64,000 bases of DNA from Liolophura sinensis. Lineage: Eukaryota > Mollusca > Polyplacophora > Chitonida > Chitonidae. The stretch's first letter is position 1. Every line of letters starts with the position of its first letter. The DNA is taken from NCBI RefSeq assembly GCF_032854445.1, contig NC_088305.1:10669606-10733605 (forward strand). The letters are read 5' to 3'. This document shows, in pieces, positions 45,430 to 58,200 of this stretch. The translations under genes were made by a program, and so were the position numbers. Below the pieces are notes generated by a model. The model ran no database searches. It had not been told where the DNA came from and saw nothing but the letters and a program-made list of their open reading frames with translations.

Positions 45430-46200
45430 CATGTATATAATCCTCCCGGAAGTCAGTTATATGATCCTTGGAGGATATGTACATGTATCCTCAAACATGC
45501 AAACATAATCCTCCTGGAAGTCTGTTATATGATCCTCGGAGGATATGTACATGTATCCTCAAACATGCAAACATAATCCTCCCGGAAGTCAGTTATATGA
45601 TCCTCGGAGGATATGTACATGTATCCTTAAACATGGAAATATAATCCTCCCGGAAGTCTGTTATATGATCCTCGGAGGATATGTACATGTATCCTCAAAC
45701 ATGCAAACATAATCCTCCCCGAAGTCTGTTATATGATCCTCGGAGGATATGTACATGTACATGTATCCTCAAACATGCAAACATAATCCTCCCGGAAGTC
45801 TGTTATATGATCCTCAGAGGATATGTACATGTATCCTCAAACATGCAAACATAATCCTCCCGGAAATCTGTTATATGATCCTCGTAGGATATGTACATGT
45901 ACATGTATCCTCAAACATGCAAACATAATCCTCCCGGAAGTCTGTTATATGATCCTCGGAGGGATATGTACATGTATCCTCAAACATGCAAACATAATCC
46001 TCCCGGAAGTCAGTTATATGATCCTCGGAGGGTATGTACATGTATCCTCAAACATGCAAATACAATCCTCCCAGAAGTCAGTTATATGATCCTCGGAGGA
46101 TATGTACATGTATCCTCAAACATGCAAACATAATCCTCCCGGAAGTCATTTATATGATCCTCAGAGGATATGTACATGTACATGTATCCTCAAGCGTGCA
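45430..46200. repeat. ~68-74-bp satellite rich in TACATGTA, ~11 copies
   Basis: The unit contains ggatatgtacatgtatcctc, aaacatgcaaacataatcct and cccggaagtctgttatatga, then tcctcgga. It holds nested near-palindromes (atcctcggaggat and aggatatgtacatgtatcct), so it can fold into hairpins. Confidence 0.95.
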
Positions 46201-46669
46201 AATTGCAGATATATAATCATTACTGTAATATATACGAATAATCCTCCCAAAGGGCAGGCATAACTCTGATTTACCCGCCTACACGGAAAAAGACCGATTT
46301 ACAGGAATTATCACAGAATATGAATTATTCTCCCAAAAGGCCGAATTAGAACAATTATCTTTGGTTATCTGTTACTCCCCCGAAAGTTGTGATAATTATA
46401 AAATTATTATTAATTATCACTGCATATGAATGATCCTCCCAAAACCATGACTTAAAACCATTATCACTGGTTTGTATGTACATGTAATAAAAAAAAGTGC
46501 AGACTTTACCAGTATGATATATACGTGTACTTATCACAGGATATATGAAGCACTCATTATCGCAAGTTACATGATTGTATTATCTTATTATGACTTACAG
46601 TAATTATCACAGCATGTGAATTATCCACCCAGCTAATTAGACCCTGAATATGACCATTTGTGACAATGG

Positions 46670-47230
46670 ATGAGACTGGCCATATTCACCATATGACAAC
46701 ATGTGACAAAGGTCAAGGATGTGTCCATCTATAAAGTGGGGTAACATGGGACAGGTCAAGGATGTGTCCATATATAAAGTGGGGTAACATGGGACAGGTC
46801 AAGGATGTGTCCATCTATAAAGTGGGGTAACACGGGACAGGTCAAGGATGTGTCCATCTATAAAGTGGGGTAACACGGGACAGGTCAAGGGATGTGTCCA
46901 TCTATAAAGTGGGGTAACATGGGACAGGTCAAGGATGTGTCCAAACTTACCACATGACAAAATGTGACAAAGGGCAAGCATGAGTCCAAGTATAAAGTGG
47001 GGTAACATGGGACAGGTCAAGGGTGTGTCCAACCTTACCACATGACAAAATGTGACAAAGGGCAAGCATGAGTCCAACTATAAAATATGGTAATATGTGA
47101 CAAAGGTAAAGGATGTGTCCAACTGTAAAATATAACAACATGAGACAAAGTCAAGGATATGTTCAACTGTTAAAAAAAAAAAAATGGCAAAGGTCAAGGC
47201 TGTGTCCAAATGTAAAGGTAAAGGTCAAGA
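46670..47230. repeat. ~43-bp tandem array
   Basis: The unit contains aaggatgtgtccatctataa, agtggggtaacatgggacag and gtc. It is clean from about 46700 to 46940 and degenerates to the right (fatter units with caaaatgtgacaaagg). Confidence 0.9.
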
Positions 47231-47821
47231 AAATATCACCCATATGTGTCAAATATTTTCATGCCATAGTGTTTGATACACATATCCTTTCAGAAAACCA
47301 TGCAACTGCCACTGTACATTACAAATTCAGGTCTACAGCTATTTTTAATAGATATCTGTCCATTACGGACAACTAAAACAAGGTCACATTTCTTATCTGC
47401 AAAAGAGAACTTTTAAGTGGCAGAAATTCTGCTACAACTCTGCCTTCTATTTCAAGATGAAGTTCTTAACATTCCTTATATGGAGTAATTAACATAAACA
47501 GTTGATTGGTTAGGATAGTGACATCTGACAGTTTTTACTTGGAATTCATGTAACACGCCCCAAAAAAGGCAGAAACATTTGCAAATAAAATAAAAACTAT
47601 ATATACCTATTCACATGTAATTTCTTTGATTATGCATGTACAGTATAAATATGAATCTCTATGGATGTACCTGTGTAAATAATCATATCTGTGCGAGGTT
47701 TATAATGATGGCCATATAACAAAGAAGAATTCAATGAATAAAACTAAACAAAAATATGCATAACACTTACTTTAAACCCAGACATGAAAATACCCAGGGA
47801 TTGATTACAGGTAATTATTAC

Positions 47822-47906
47822 AGCTACAAATACTGTAAATGACAACTACAAATACTGTAAATGACAACTACAAATACCGTAAATGATAACTACAAATACC
47901 GTGAAT
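47822..47906. repeat. ~23-bp tandem repeat, four copies
   Basis: Repeats of ctacaaatactgtaaatgac plus aa, with minor changes. Confidence 0.85.
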
Positions 47907-48212
47907 GACCATAAATTCCTTCCATGACTAACTTGCCCATGTTTCCTGATTCTGAGAGTTCTATTAATTTTAGAACGGTGTTGTAAGGTTTGCTTGGAAC
48001 ATGAGGTGATATTCTACTGGAAAATTATAAGTTTTAGCACCAAAAATCATATTTTAGGACATTTATTTGCATCTAAAAATGGGGGTTTTTTTGGACGAAA
48101 TTTTGGGTTATTTAGGGTTATGTATGGACATTCTTTTTACCAGAAATTCAGACTTCTGATGACATGTAATGTATAAACTTTCATCTCTGACATTAGGTAC
48201 ATGTAACACAAA

Positions 48213-48406
48213 CTGTAAATCTTCAACCTTTTCAATCACTAAAACACTTTTTTCAGTGACATTTTTTCCTACAATTACTAATGTTCGTGTCATTAAAGAT
48301 GCAAGCTTCATAAAACTGTACAAATTAGTTCTCTACATCCCACAGTTCTCTCAGAATGTCACAAAATATTGGTTGCAGAGGCGGTTGAAAAAGGTTGAAG
48401 GATTAG
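48213..48406 (+). mobile_element. MITE family 2
   Basis: gtaaatcttcaaccttttca ... ggcggttgaaaaaggttgaag, with aagatgcaagcttcataaaa inside. Confidence 0.78.
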
Positions 48407-48621
48407 TCTGTGTAAATATACATATATTGGGGATTCCTGAAGAGAAATTCTGACTTTTGTGATTACAATGTAATCTTTTTATCTCCCACATAAAGTAATT
48501 AATGCATTCTTGTATATAGATATATGTACAATTATGTCATTTTACTTATGTACAGACAGAGAACGTAAAACATAAAAAAGCAACAAAATGTGAAAATTAG
48601 CACTACTGTTAATATTCATGT

Positions 48622-48624
<3 letters not shown>

Positions 48625-48652
<28 letters not shown>

Positions 48653-48682
48653 GATATATAGATATATAGATATAAATATATA
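48625..48682. repeat. (TA)n / (GATATA)n microsatellite
   Basis: A TA run followed by gatatata units. It is a likely polymorphic simple repeat. Confidence 0.9.
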
Positions 48683-48896
48683 ACATTACGATGATTTGAA
48701 GACAGGAAAGGAAAATGACGAGATACTGATATATTCCCAGATACATGTACTTTTGATCATCATGATAAAACAGAAAAATAGCAATGTACTAAAATAGAGT
48801 CAGTGGAAATAAAACTAGCCAAAAAAATCTCCCCGTTCACACTTAAATAGTACTGTAACGCACGACTACAGAAATCCAACATGACAGACACATACT

Positions 48897-48902
48897 TTAT
48901 TT
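48897..48902 (-). terminator. Candidate poly(A) signal for the kelch gene
   Basis: TTTATT on the + strand is AATAAA on the - strand. It lies about 240 bases after the stop codon and is the first canonical hexamer I see in that direction. The cleavage site cannot be placed. Confidence 0.4.
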
Positions 48903-49143
48903 CACCTAAAGTGAGGTTCGTACAAATCCGCTTTCGATGTACACAAAGGCTTTGGGCACTCACAGAAATCTTTTCTGATAACAGACTAATTCATAAAAAA
49001 ATCTTCAGCGACACTACACATATAAGGGGGATGAACCAATCAGAATCAAACAAAATGTATCAGTTGAAAATTGCTACAGTTTACGTGTAGGTCTAGTATA
49101 TACATATTCTAGTATTTCTTACAAAAAAAAAAACAGGGCAGTA

Positions 49144-49284
49144 TCAGCTCGTTAAGGGAATCTCACACCTGAAGACAGACACAGGTGTCTTACCCAGTTC
49201 TCTTCTATTGCCTTCCCTGCCCCCAAACACGTAGATGCAGGCTGTGTCCTGAAGCACGTAGCTAGGCGCACGCTTAGACGACTT
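49144..49284 (-). CDS. Terminal coding exon of the kelch gene (last kelch motif)
   Basis: After acceptor ctctttcag the frame reads KSSKRAPSYVLQ, CIYVFGGREGNRRE and PVSVFRCEIPLTS, then TGA. It supplies the sixth kelch GG motif and final strand, so the propeller is completed only after the disordered insertion. The exon is phase 0 at its start, matching the end of the 1.1-kb exon. Confidence 0.88.
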   Translation of the reverse strand, partial: KSSKRAPSYVLQDTACIYVFGGREGNRRELGKTPVSVFRCEIPLTS

Positions 49285-52200
49285 CTGAAAGAGTGAATGG
49301 AAAACAGATTCAGAATAATTACACATGGTTGATATTTATTTCTTAAATTGTTAATTAACCCTGTGCTCAAGAATTCTCATTTACAGGGCCGTGGTCAGGT
49401 TTATGCGGAGAAAACAGGATTGCCAAGAGTAATCTACTGTCCTTCATTACGACAAACTTCCTGACTTAAAATCTCAGCCAAAGTAGCAAGAGCTGGATTC
49501 GAACTTGCGAACTTGCAATTGGTCAAAAGTCTGACAGTGACAGCGCTTTAGCCATCTGAGCCAGAAAAACACAGCAAACACATGTACAATATTATAAAAA
49601 ATATAAACATACATATGTATGCACCATGATCTTCCATAACAGAATGGGCCTCCAGGACAAAGTAGTTAGCAAGCCAGCGCGTAGATCTGAGGTCTGTTTC
49701 ATTCTTCCCAGCCTAGTACAATGACCTACAAGCCTCTCACCAATGGGGTCACTGTGAGTTCAAGTCCAGCTCACCCTGGCTTCCTCTCCAGTCAAACATG
49801 GGAAGGTCTGCCAGCAACCTGCAGATGGTTGTGGGTTTCCCCCAGGCTCTGACTGAATTCCTCCCACCATAATGCTGGCCGCCGTCGTATAAGTGAAATA
49901 TTATTTAGTACGGCGTAAAACACCGATCAAATAAATAAATAAATCTATAGCAAAAAGGGGGACTTGGCTCAGTGACCGTTGTAAGGTGCACAGCTTTGAA
50001 CGTGATTAGGCAATATAGATCTCTTGCCAAAAATCTCCATAATAGTCTCTTTGATAAACACCTGAATTTGTGTGAAAAGTGTGACTTACAAACACATTAC
50101 AGTACTTGTATTTACCAAAGTCTTTACCTGACAAGCATCTGAGGCTGTCCTCTGGACTGGGTTGTCATGTGACCTCTGCCGCGTCTCAGCACACACTGGA
50201 GAGAACGAGGTGGTTTGCTCAGAGTTATTGGCCCTGGATTTCCAGACTGGCATTGCTCTTTCAGTTAGACAGTCATCTTTTCTGCCTTGTTTGTTTGCTG
50301 TTTTTGTCTCAGCAGAAGGCTGTGAGAGTTTTTCTGCAACAGGCTTTTCCAGTTTTACATATGCAGGCTGTTGTGCACCTGACATTTGCCTCAGTTTTCC
50401 AGAGACAGCCTGGCATGCATTTGATATTTGACCAGAGATAGTGGCAGAATGTGAAAGTTTTGAACTACACAAAAACAACTCATCCTGCTCAAACAGCTCT
50501 GACAACGTCGCACCTTGTTCCAGATCCTCCAAGACAATGTCGTCGGTAGGAAAAGATTTACGCTTAACAACGGCCTCGGAATGTTGGTGCTGTGTTTTCG
50601 CAGACAGCTGAAGTTTATTTCGTGCATTAACCGGGCTATAGTCTGTCGGAATGCTAACGTCCACCAGATGACCTAGGGGGACGACAGGAGTTCCAGGTGT
50701 CACCTTATCAACAACAGAACTGTCAAACACTTTGAAGTTACCCGTAACACCTGGGCTGGCCATATAGGCTGGGTTGTCTGCCTCTGCATGATTATCACAA
50801 AGCGTGTGTACAGTTGACAGAAGAGCCTCCTTGTCATTGGTGTCCATAAAACCCCTCTCGGAGAAAAATATGGACAGCTCAATACCTTCAGACCTGTCAG
50901 AGGAGCCATTGCAGCCCTTGCCTAATTCCCGGACAGCTTTGACATCATTTGGGGTTGACGAAAGGCTGGAGGAGGCAGATGAGGAATCATTTGGGTAGAC
51001 TTTGTTGTTAAAGACGATCGTGTTGCTGGACTGCAGAGGACGGCTACACCCTGCAGGACTGGTGCGCGGGCGCTCGGGTACCCCAGTGCTTTGACGCGAT
51101 CGTCTCTGGAGCGCTGGCAGAGACACAGAGCGGGTGGTTTCCTTCTCGCTGTCTGCCAGACGAGGAGGCAGGATGAGAGCAGTACAGTGTCGTGTCCGGG
51201 AACTGAGCACTCCTGTCGGAAAATCCACTCTCTCCCAGTTTTGAGACTCTGGAAGTTAAAAAGTGTAAATACAAGAGTGATGATAAGGGTTCCAAACCGC
51301 CTGTAATGCTATATACATGTATACCATGGATAAACACAGAACCAGTTTTACTCCATATTACATCTCCAGCAACTGTTTTTTTTTTTTTTGTTTTTTTTGG
51401 TTATGCCGTTGCAAAAAGCTCAGGTTTAAATATTCACAGGATTTTCAGGATTTAGATCACCATATTCCTTCCTGAACTGTGGCAAATGGTAAATATTTCA
51501 CACCCAGGATTTAAATCTGCACAACTGTGGCAAACGGTTAAAATTTCAAACCCAGGATAAAAATCTGCACAACTGTGGCAAACGGTTAAAATTTCATACC
51601 CAGGATTAAAATCCTCATATACCCTTCTCAGCTGTGGCAAATGGTTAAAATTTAACAACCAAGGTTTAAATCTGCACAACTGTGGCAAACGGTTAAAATT
51701 TCATACCCAGGATTAAAATCCTCATATACCCTTCTCAGCTGTGGCAAATGGTGAATATTTCACACCCAGGATTTAAATCTGCACAACTGTGGCAAACGGT
51801 TAAAATTTCACACCCAGGACTAAAATCCTCATATACCCTTCCCAACTGTGGCACATGGTTAAAATTTAACAACCAGGGTTTAAATCCCCTAATCCATTCT
51901 CAACATGCAGATTACATATAATATATCTTGAATCAAAAAAAAAGGTTTACCTATGAATAAAATGAACAGTCATTCACTTCATAGATCTGGCTCTGTAGCC
52001 AAGTTATCAAATTTGATGAACTTCCCTACAGTGAGTGCAAATACTTTCCTACTGCAAACTTTTTTGAGGAACAAAAAAAGAAGTAAGAAAAATATAAAAA
52101 ACACAATGACCCAGGAGCCTCGCGCCAATGCGGTCGCTGCGAGTTCAAGTCCAGCTCATGCTGGCTTCCTCTCCGGCCATACGTGGGAAGATCTGCGAGG

Positions 52201-55200
52201 AACCAACGCATGGCCGGGAGTTTCCCTCAGGCTTTGCTTCCTCCCATCATCATGCTGGCTGCAGTTGTATAAGTGAAATATTCTTAAGTATGGCGTAAAA
52301 CACCAATCAAATAAATAATATAAATATACTTGCTTATTAAAGTCTCATGTAAATGTGTGTACATATTAAAATATAGATGTTGTTAGGAAAAGACTTCTCA
52401 CATCGCATAGACTTACCAAAGTGAAATCGCCACATTGCACTCTGAGGTTGGCCACAGTTTTCTCCCCCTAGTACAAACATGCTGTCACCAACCTTCAACA
52501 AAAAAAAAAAAGAGAACCAATTATCTTCACTTTCTCTTGTCTCGATCTTGTCTCAATTTTTATTGTTTCCATCAACAATAAATATAACTGTCACAACTGC
52601 AAGCTGTTGCTCTCATTAGAATATCAAGTTTACACGTAGATGAGGCAATATCGTACATACTCTTCAACTTCTTCAACTTTTAAACCGCCTCGGTGACCAT
52701 GATTTCGAAGCATTCTGGGAAAACTACGAGGGACAGAGAAATAATTTGCACATTTTTATGAAGCTTGAATCTTTAATGACGCAAACAAATGATTTTTTAT
52801 GTCATTTTCATAATAATTGTGTGTATAAATTCCTTTCAGAAAATTGCTTTGATGGATGAAAAGGTTAAAGAGTGCACAGTACATAAACTTTTGCAATTCA
52901 AATCGAATTGGAACAACTAAAGAAAAAGGAATCATTCTGTAAAATCAGAAAATTGCATGACATCAAAGGTTGCATTTTCTGAGTACGCATACGTCAGCTA
53001 TTAGAGGAAAAATTTTGAAAATTTAGTCTGAATGGCTTAAACCAAAATCTAAAATTTTCTATAAGACACAGTCATAGATCAGTTAGGTTACATCCAGAAG
53101 TAGCCTCCACAGCGGCAGCAGAATTAATCCTGTCTCTGAACGCCTCCATACGGCAAGAACTGATATCTTTAAAGAGGACTGGTGCTTACCGCATCAGCTG
53201 TGTGTCCAATCAAAGCTGGAGGGTTCACTCTGGTTCGGATCCGTGTCCATTTCTGCTGTTCTACAAGCAAAACAACAACAGCACTTGTTAGCACTGGCAG
53301 AGGTAGAATTAAATATATTTTAATTGATATGTTCGGCCATACTTTCACTGATACGATGGCGGTCAGTTTTATGGGTGGAGTGAAACCACTGACCTTTGGC
53401 AAGTCACTGCCAGACATTCCTACATGTGACATATAGATCTGCACACCCTATGTGGTCTTTCATGAAAGAAACCCTGTGCAAATGCCTACGCACACATCTT
53501 TGACTGCTTACTGTGACCAAGGCCGCATAAGCATTGGAAATGTGGAATATATAAATTATCTGTTCAGGGTTGGTTTTGAACTCATACCTCAGAGAGCTAT
53601 TAAAATACACTGCATCACTAACTTTTTTCCTTTTTAAAATTTAAATTGTAGATAACAACAGTGCCAGGTGGCTGAACACGTAACACACTGTACACTTTTA
53701 ATGTAAAATACAAAATGTTAAACTAAAACTGTTGCAAATTCTTTAGAACTAAACGTTTACTTGCCATAAACTAACTTTCACTCTTCCAGAACAAGCTTGA
53801 CATGAATGTCATATTGAATGAAGAAAAGTGAGCTACATATACAGCAAACTTCATGTAAGATGACATGAAATAATCTAATCCTCACTGAAGCTGTATGTCC
53901 AGAGCTCAGGTTTGTGAGTCAGGTCAGTCATTCCGCCATACACCCACATAGACTTGTCGTAGACCACCGCGGTGTGGCCGTGCCGTGCCCCAGGGCCATC
54001 CTCTCCCCCAGGGACTGACAACACCAGCTGCCACTCCTCACTCTCTGTAACATCAAGACAGTTATCATGGTTGACATTCTGACATCCATGACTAAAGGTC
54101 ATCATTCACAAATATTTTCTACAGTTCAATTTGTTGAAAAATTGAAAATAAATTGTCGAAAATAATATTTTCTTAGATTTTCAAATTTATGCACACATTA
54201 GACATTAAATGATTTGGCCTAATTCCTCAACCTTTTTACATGTGAAAAGAGCAAATTTCAGTGCAATTTATACACATTTTCAAGTTGATTTTGGAGACAA
54301 AACTACATTGGGTGGATTGGCCAATTTCAGAACTTCACAAAAAGTGTAATTTTATCGGTCTACACAGAATAATCCCTTCAGAATATGCTTGAATAAACAC
54401 CCTTATAAACATGAGAAAAGGTTGAAGAATTACAGTACATTCACCTAGTACATGTAGCAAAACGAATATCTACGAATTACAGCATACCCTCTATATACAT
54501 GTATATCCCCCAAGGCCCAGGTCGTTTCATATCTGATAACACCGGTGTTACCAGCCTAGCCTGACTAATCACCTTGGTTTTCTGTATATTTTCTTCATGC
54601 TTGTTCAGCCAAAGCTGGTAATAACAGAATTTCTGAACGCTAATGAACTTCCTACAAGTGTAATGGAAATCTCTTCCTCAATCTCTCTGGTTAAAAGTTA
54701 AACTTAAACAAATCGGCAGGTAAACAAGTGTTTCACTCACCACAGCTAAACTTCCAGAGTTCATTGGAAGATCCAGTGACGTCAGTAAAGCCCCCATAAA
54801 TATACATGGCATCTTCATAGATGACAGCGGAATGGTCCCGCCTTCCAGATGGGTGTGGCTGTCCCGTCTGCGTGGTAATCTTACGAATGTACTGCAGATC
54901 TGACAATGCAAAGTGGGTTTTACAAATTATGGGGGTCCTCCGTGGCTCAGTTTGCCAGTGCAGCGTAATGACCCAGAAGCCTCTCACTAATGCGGTTGCT
55001 ATGAGTTCAAGTCCAACTCACGCTGGCTTCCTCTCCAGCCATACGCGGGAAGCTCTTGCAGCAACCTGCGGATGGTCGTAGGTTTCCCCCAGGCTCTGCC
55101 TGGTTTCCTCCCACCATAATGCTGGCCGCCGTCATATAGGTGAAATATTCTTGAGTACGGCGTGAAACACCAATGAAATAAATAAATAAAGTAAATACAA

Positions 55201-58200
55201 ACTATGGAGTTGTTGTATACCAGATTATTGTTGCTGTTTTACTATATGTTATCATGGAATTTAAGCAACTGCTTTCTAAAATGGGCCCCAGATGTTTTAA
55301 ATATTACATACCATTACAGTATCTTACAGAGTTTATCTACGGCATTAAAACAATTTTCGTAATATAATAACTCTAGGAAGAAACTTAAACTTTCACAATA
55401 TATCACTGAACAATTCTCAAGAGGGCAAATTTTACTTAAATTTTGAAACATATTTCAAGACTCTCAATGCGGTTCTGTACAAACAGTAATGTGTGAACAT
55501 TCTAACATACACTAAAAAAAAAAAGAAAGGCCTAGATACTAGATTTAAAAACGGACCAGTAGAAGAAATGAGTTCAGTTCCAGGCGAGTCTTTACAACTG
55601 GCATACCTGACACTCTGCATAAGGGGATAGACCAAGCACTGGTTGGCCAGATGCCACTCCAGTGAAAGAACTCCACAAATAATTATATGTTGGACCGGAC
55701 AGCTAAAAGCGGGGACAACTCCTGGATGGCCGCGTCAGACATTACCTGTGTTGTAGACCCAGAGTGGAGTTTCATCTTGACTCAGGCTAAACTCGCCTCC
55801 AAATATGTAGATCAGCCTCTGAAATTATACATGAACTTTATTTCACTTAAATCGAGATGGATTTACCAGTCAATTGATTTATTTATTTATTTGATTGGTG
55901 TTTTACGACCATTCACAGGTTGCTGACAGACCACCAGTTGACTGAATGATTGATTTATTTATTTACTTGCTGAATAGTTTGATTGATTGATGGAATAAAT
56001 GCCTCGAGTTATTGACTGATTGAGTGAATGACTGAATGGTTACTTTCTTGAACCATTGATTGATTTATTAATCATTTTACTGATTGACTGAATGACTGGC
56101 TGATTGATTTATTGGTAGTGGGCTCTTTAGACAAGAATATTTGACTCATATGTGTATGTTAGAGGTCTGTTTCATTAGTATTGGTAGTAAAAACCACCAG
56201 CCTTTGGATTCTAACATGTAATCTTTCTTACATACAAATTAACACACAGCTGTTTTATCACACAGCAAGATTTCAAGAAACTGATGGAAAACTACCTAAA
56301 TGAGCTTTTGTTGATTGCTTGTTACTTTCCACCTAGGCCTTCACAAGACTGGAGGTAAAGGAACCTTTAAAATTCCCTGTTTGTTACAGGGACTGCAACA
56401 CCTTGCACAATGGATGTGTCAGTGAATGAAAGATTAGCATCTTATCAGCCATAGCACTACCCAAAACTTTTTAAGAGATCCAAAAAATATTGTCTACCAG
56501 ATCTGGAAAGGGCATCTTTTTGATGGCTACTGCAAAAATAGCAATTTACACAAATTCCTCAACAGTTTCACACATAAAAGAACAAATTTCATCTCAGTTT
56601 ATGCACATTTTTAATTCGATTTTGGAGACAAAATTTTTTTTTACAATTCAAACTTTTGATTCTAGGTATACCTAAGAAATAACATAGGTATACATTACAG
56701 AAGATCTGTTTGAACATTTTTTCTAACTCACCCTGTGGGGCAGCATTGAGAAGGTCTCCAGGTGGGGTAGCTTTTCCCCACTGTAGCTGACACTCTCCCA
56801 TTTGTTCTTCTCTGTACAAAGAATAAAAAGCCAGCATTCTGGTATACCGTTTAAAAAAAAATATGATCGTATATGTCACATCACTTTTTCAAAATTGCTT
56901 CAATTTTCCTTGTACGTTATACAACATTTGACCGAAAAAAAAAAAAATAACAGCTTTATACATCAGAGAGACTTGTCACTGCCACAATACATGCATGTAT
57001 CTGGGTGTAATCCACAGATTTAAGGAAAGAGTCTACAAAAACACGAAACCCATATTGTAGGAAAGAAGTGCACTGAAGAGCTGTGATTTTTAAGTAATGT
57101 GTACTTTTCAGCTAACTGGTACTGGCTAATCAGCTGAATAAAACATGAATGCACATTTCAGTTAATGAAAAACAAACTTTTCGAATTATTTCTACCTTAC
57201 CTCACTGTTCAAACAATAAGAGAGTTGTGCATATCTGAGAGGTATATATTTTGTGAAATCAGTCCCCAATTGGAAAATTTGTGGCTGCAAATTGAGAAAC
57301 AGGCCTCATTGGGAATCTGGCCAATATTGATACCTTGAGCATGGGTAGATGTGTGTAGTATTACATGAATTGGTAATACTTGTATTTGTAACAGACACCT
57401 TGGGAAAACCAGGTCTTTCTAGACCCGGCATGACTAGACTCAACTGTCTACTTTAATGCCACATCAAAAATAATTTTTAGCTTCAAGTTCATTGTAGCAC
57501 ACTACCCTGCCCAACATCATAACAAATCGAACACACAAATCGTCGTATGCATCCAATTCCGACTCAGCCGTATGTAAAGCAGTCGTGATTTCCTTCGATA
57601 TAAAAAACTGACACAAAACCTTAACATCAGTGGGAAATTTCTGTGATCCGTCTGCCACCATAAAGAAACTATGCACATTTTTGGGTACACGGAAGACTGC
57701 TCGGGTGATGTTGCCGCTAGGATTTCCTAATGGTGGAAGGCAACACATGAAAATTTACCACTGGCATTTAATTATGCCTTGGTTCGATTCTTCCCTATCA
57801 AATGCAGTCAAGATTCTGCCCTTTAAGCTCAGTTGAGACCAAACAGGTATCATGATTTGATACTATGGACATCAAACAAAACACCACGTCTGATTTGAAG
57901 CCAGCAGTAGGTGTCTCTGTAGCTACTGGTAAAAGTTGAGCCACCCAGACACACTGGGTCTAGGTCTCCCACACACTTACCCAGGCTATATCGCCACAAG
58001 TCTTTTAGGGACACAACCACATCTTTGCCCCCGAACATATACACGTAGTCCCCCAGTCTACAGGCGCCATGTTTGCTGCGACAGCGGGGGAAGTCGTTGG
58101 TATCCTCTGGTGTCAGACGGAGTTCTCTCCACTTGAATGTGAAGGTCTGTTGGTTGGTGGAGTCAAACAGGCTTACACTCTCATCGTGCCCAGATTCTGA

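Larger units (their letters stand above)
41981..49143. other. Convergent intergenic region between VPS41 and the kelch gene
   Basis: No exons are supported. Contents in order: the VPS41 3' UTR (end not determined), a 42-bp tandem array, SINE copies at 43468, 44165 and 44363, an AT-rich stretch with (taa)n near 44816, a ~70-bp array (45430-46200), degenerate repeats with 'tcctcccaaa' and 'aattatcac' (46220-46640), a ~43-bp array (46670-47230), four short 'ctacaaatac' units (47822-47905), a MITE (48213-48406) and a (TA)n/(GATATA)n microsatellite (48625-48680). Confidence 0.75.

Noticed and set aside
45823-46216. Open frames with repeated MYMYPQTCKHNPPG
   Set aside because: Artefact of the TACATGTA-rich satellite; frame changes between units.
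50106-50441. Open frames on the + strand opposite the kelch exon
   Set aside because: Shadow of the 1.1-kb - strand exon, which has phase-consistent splice sites.
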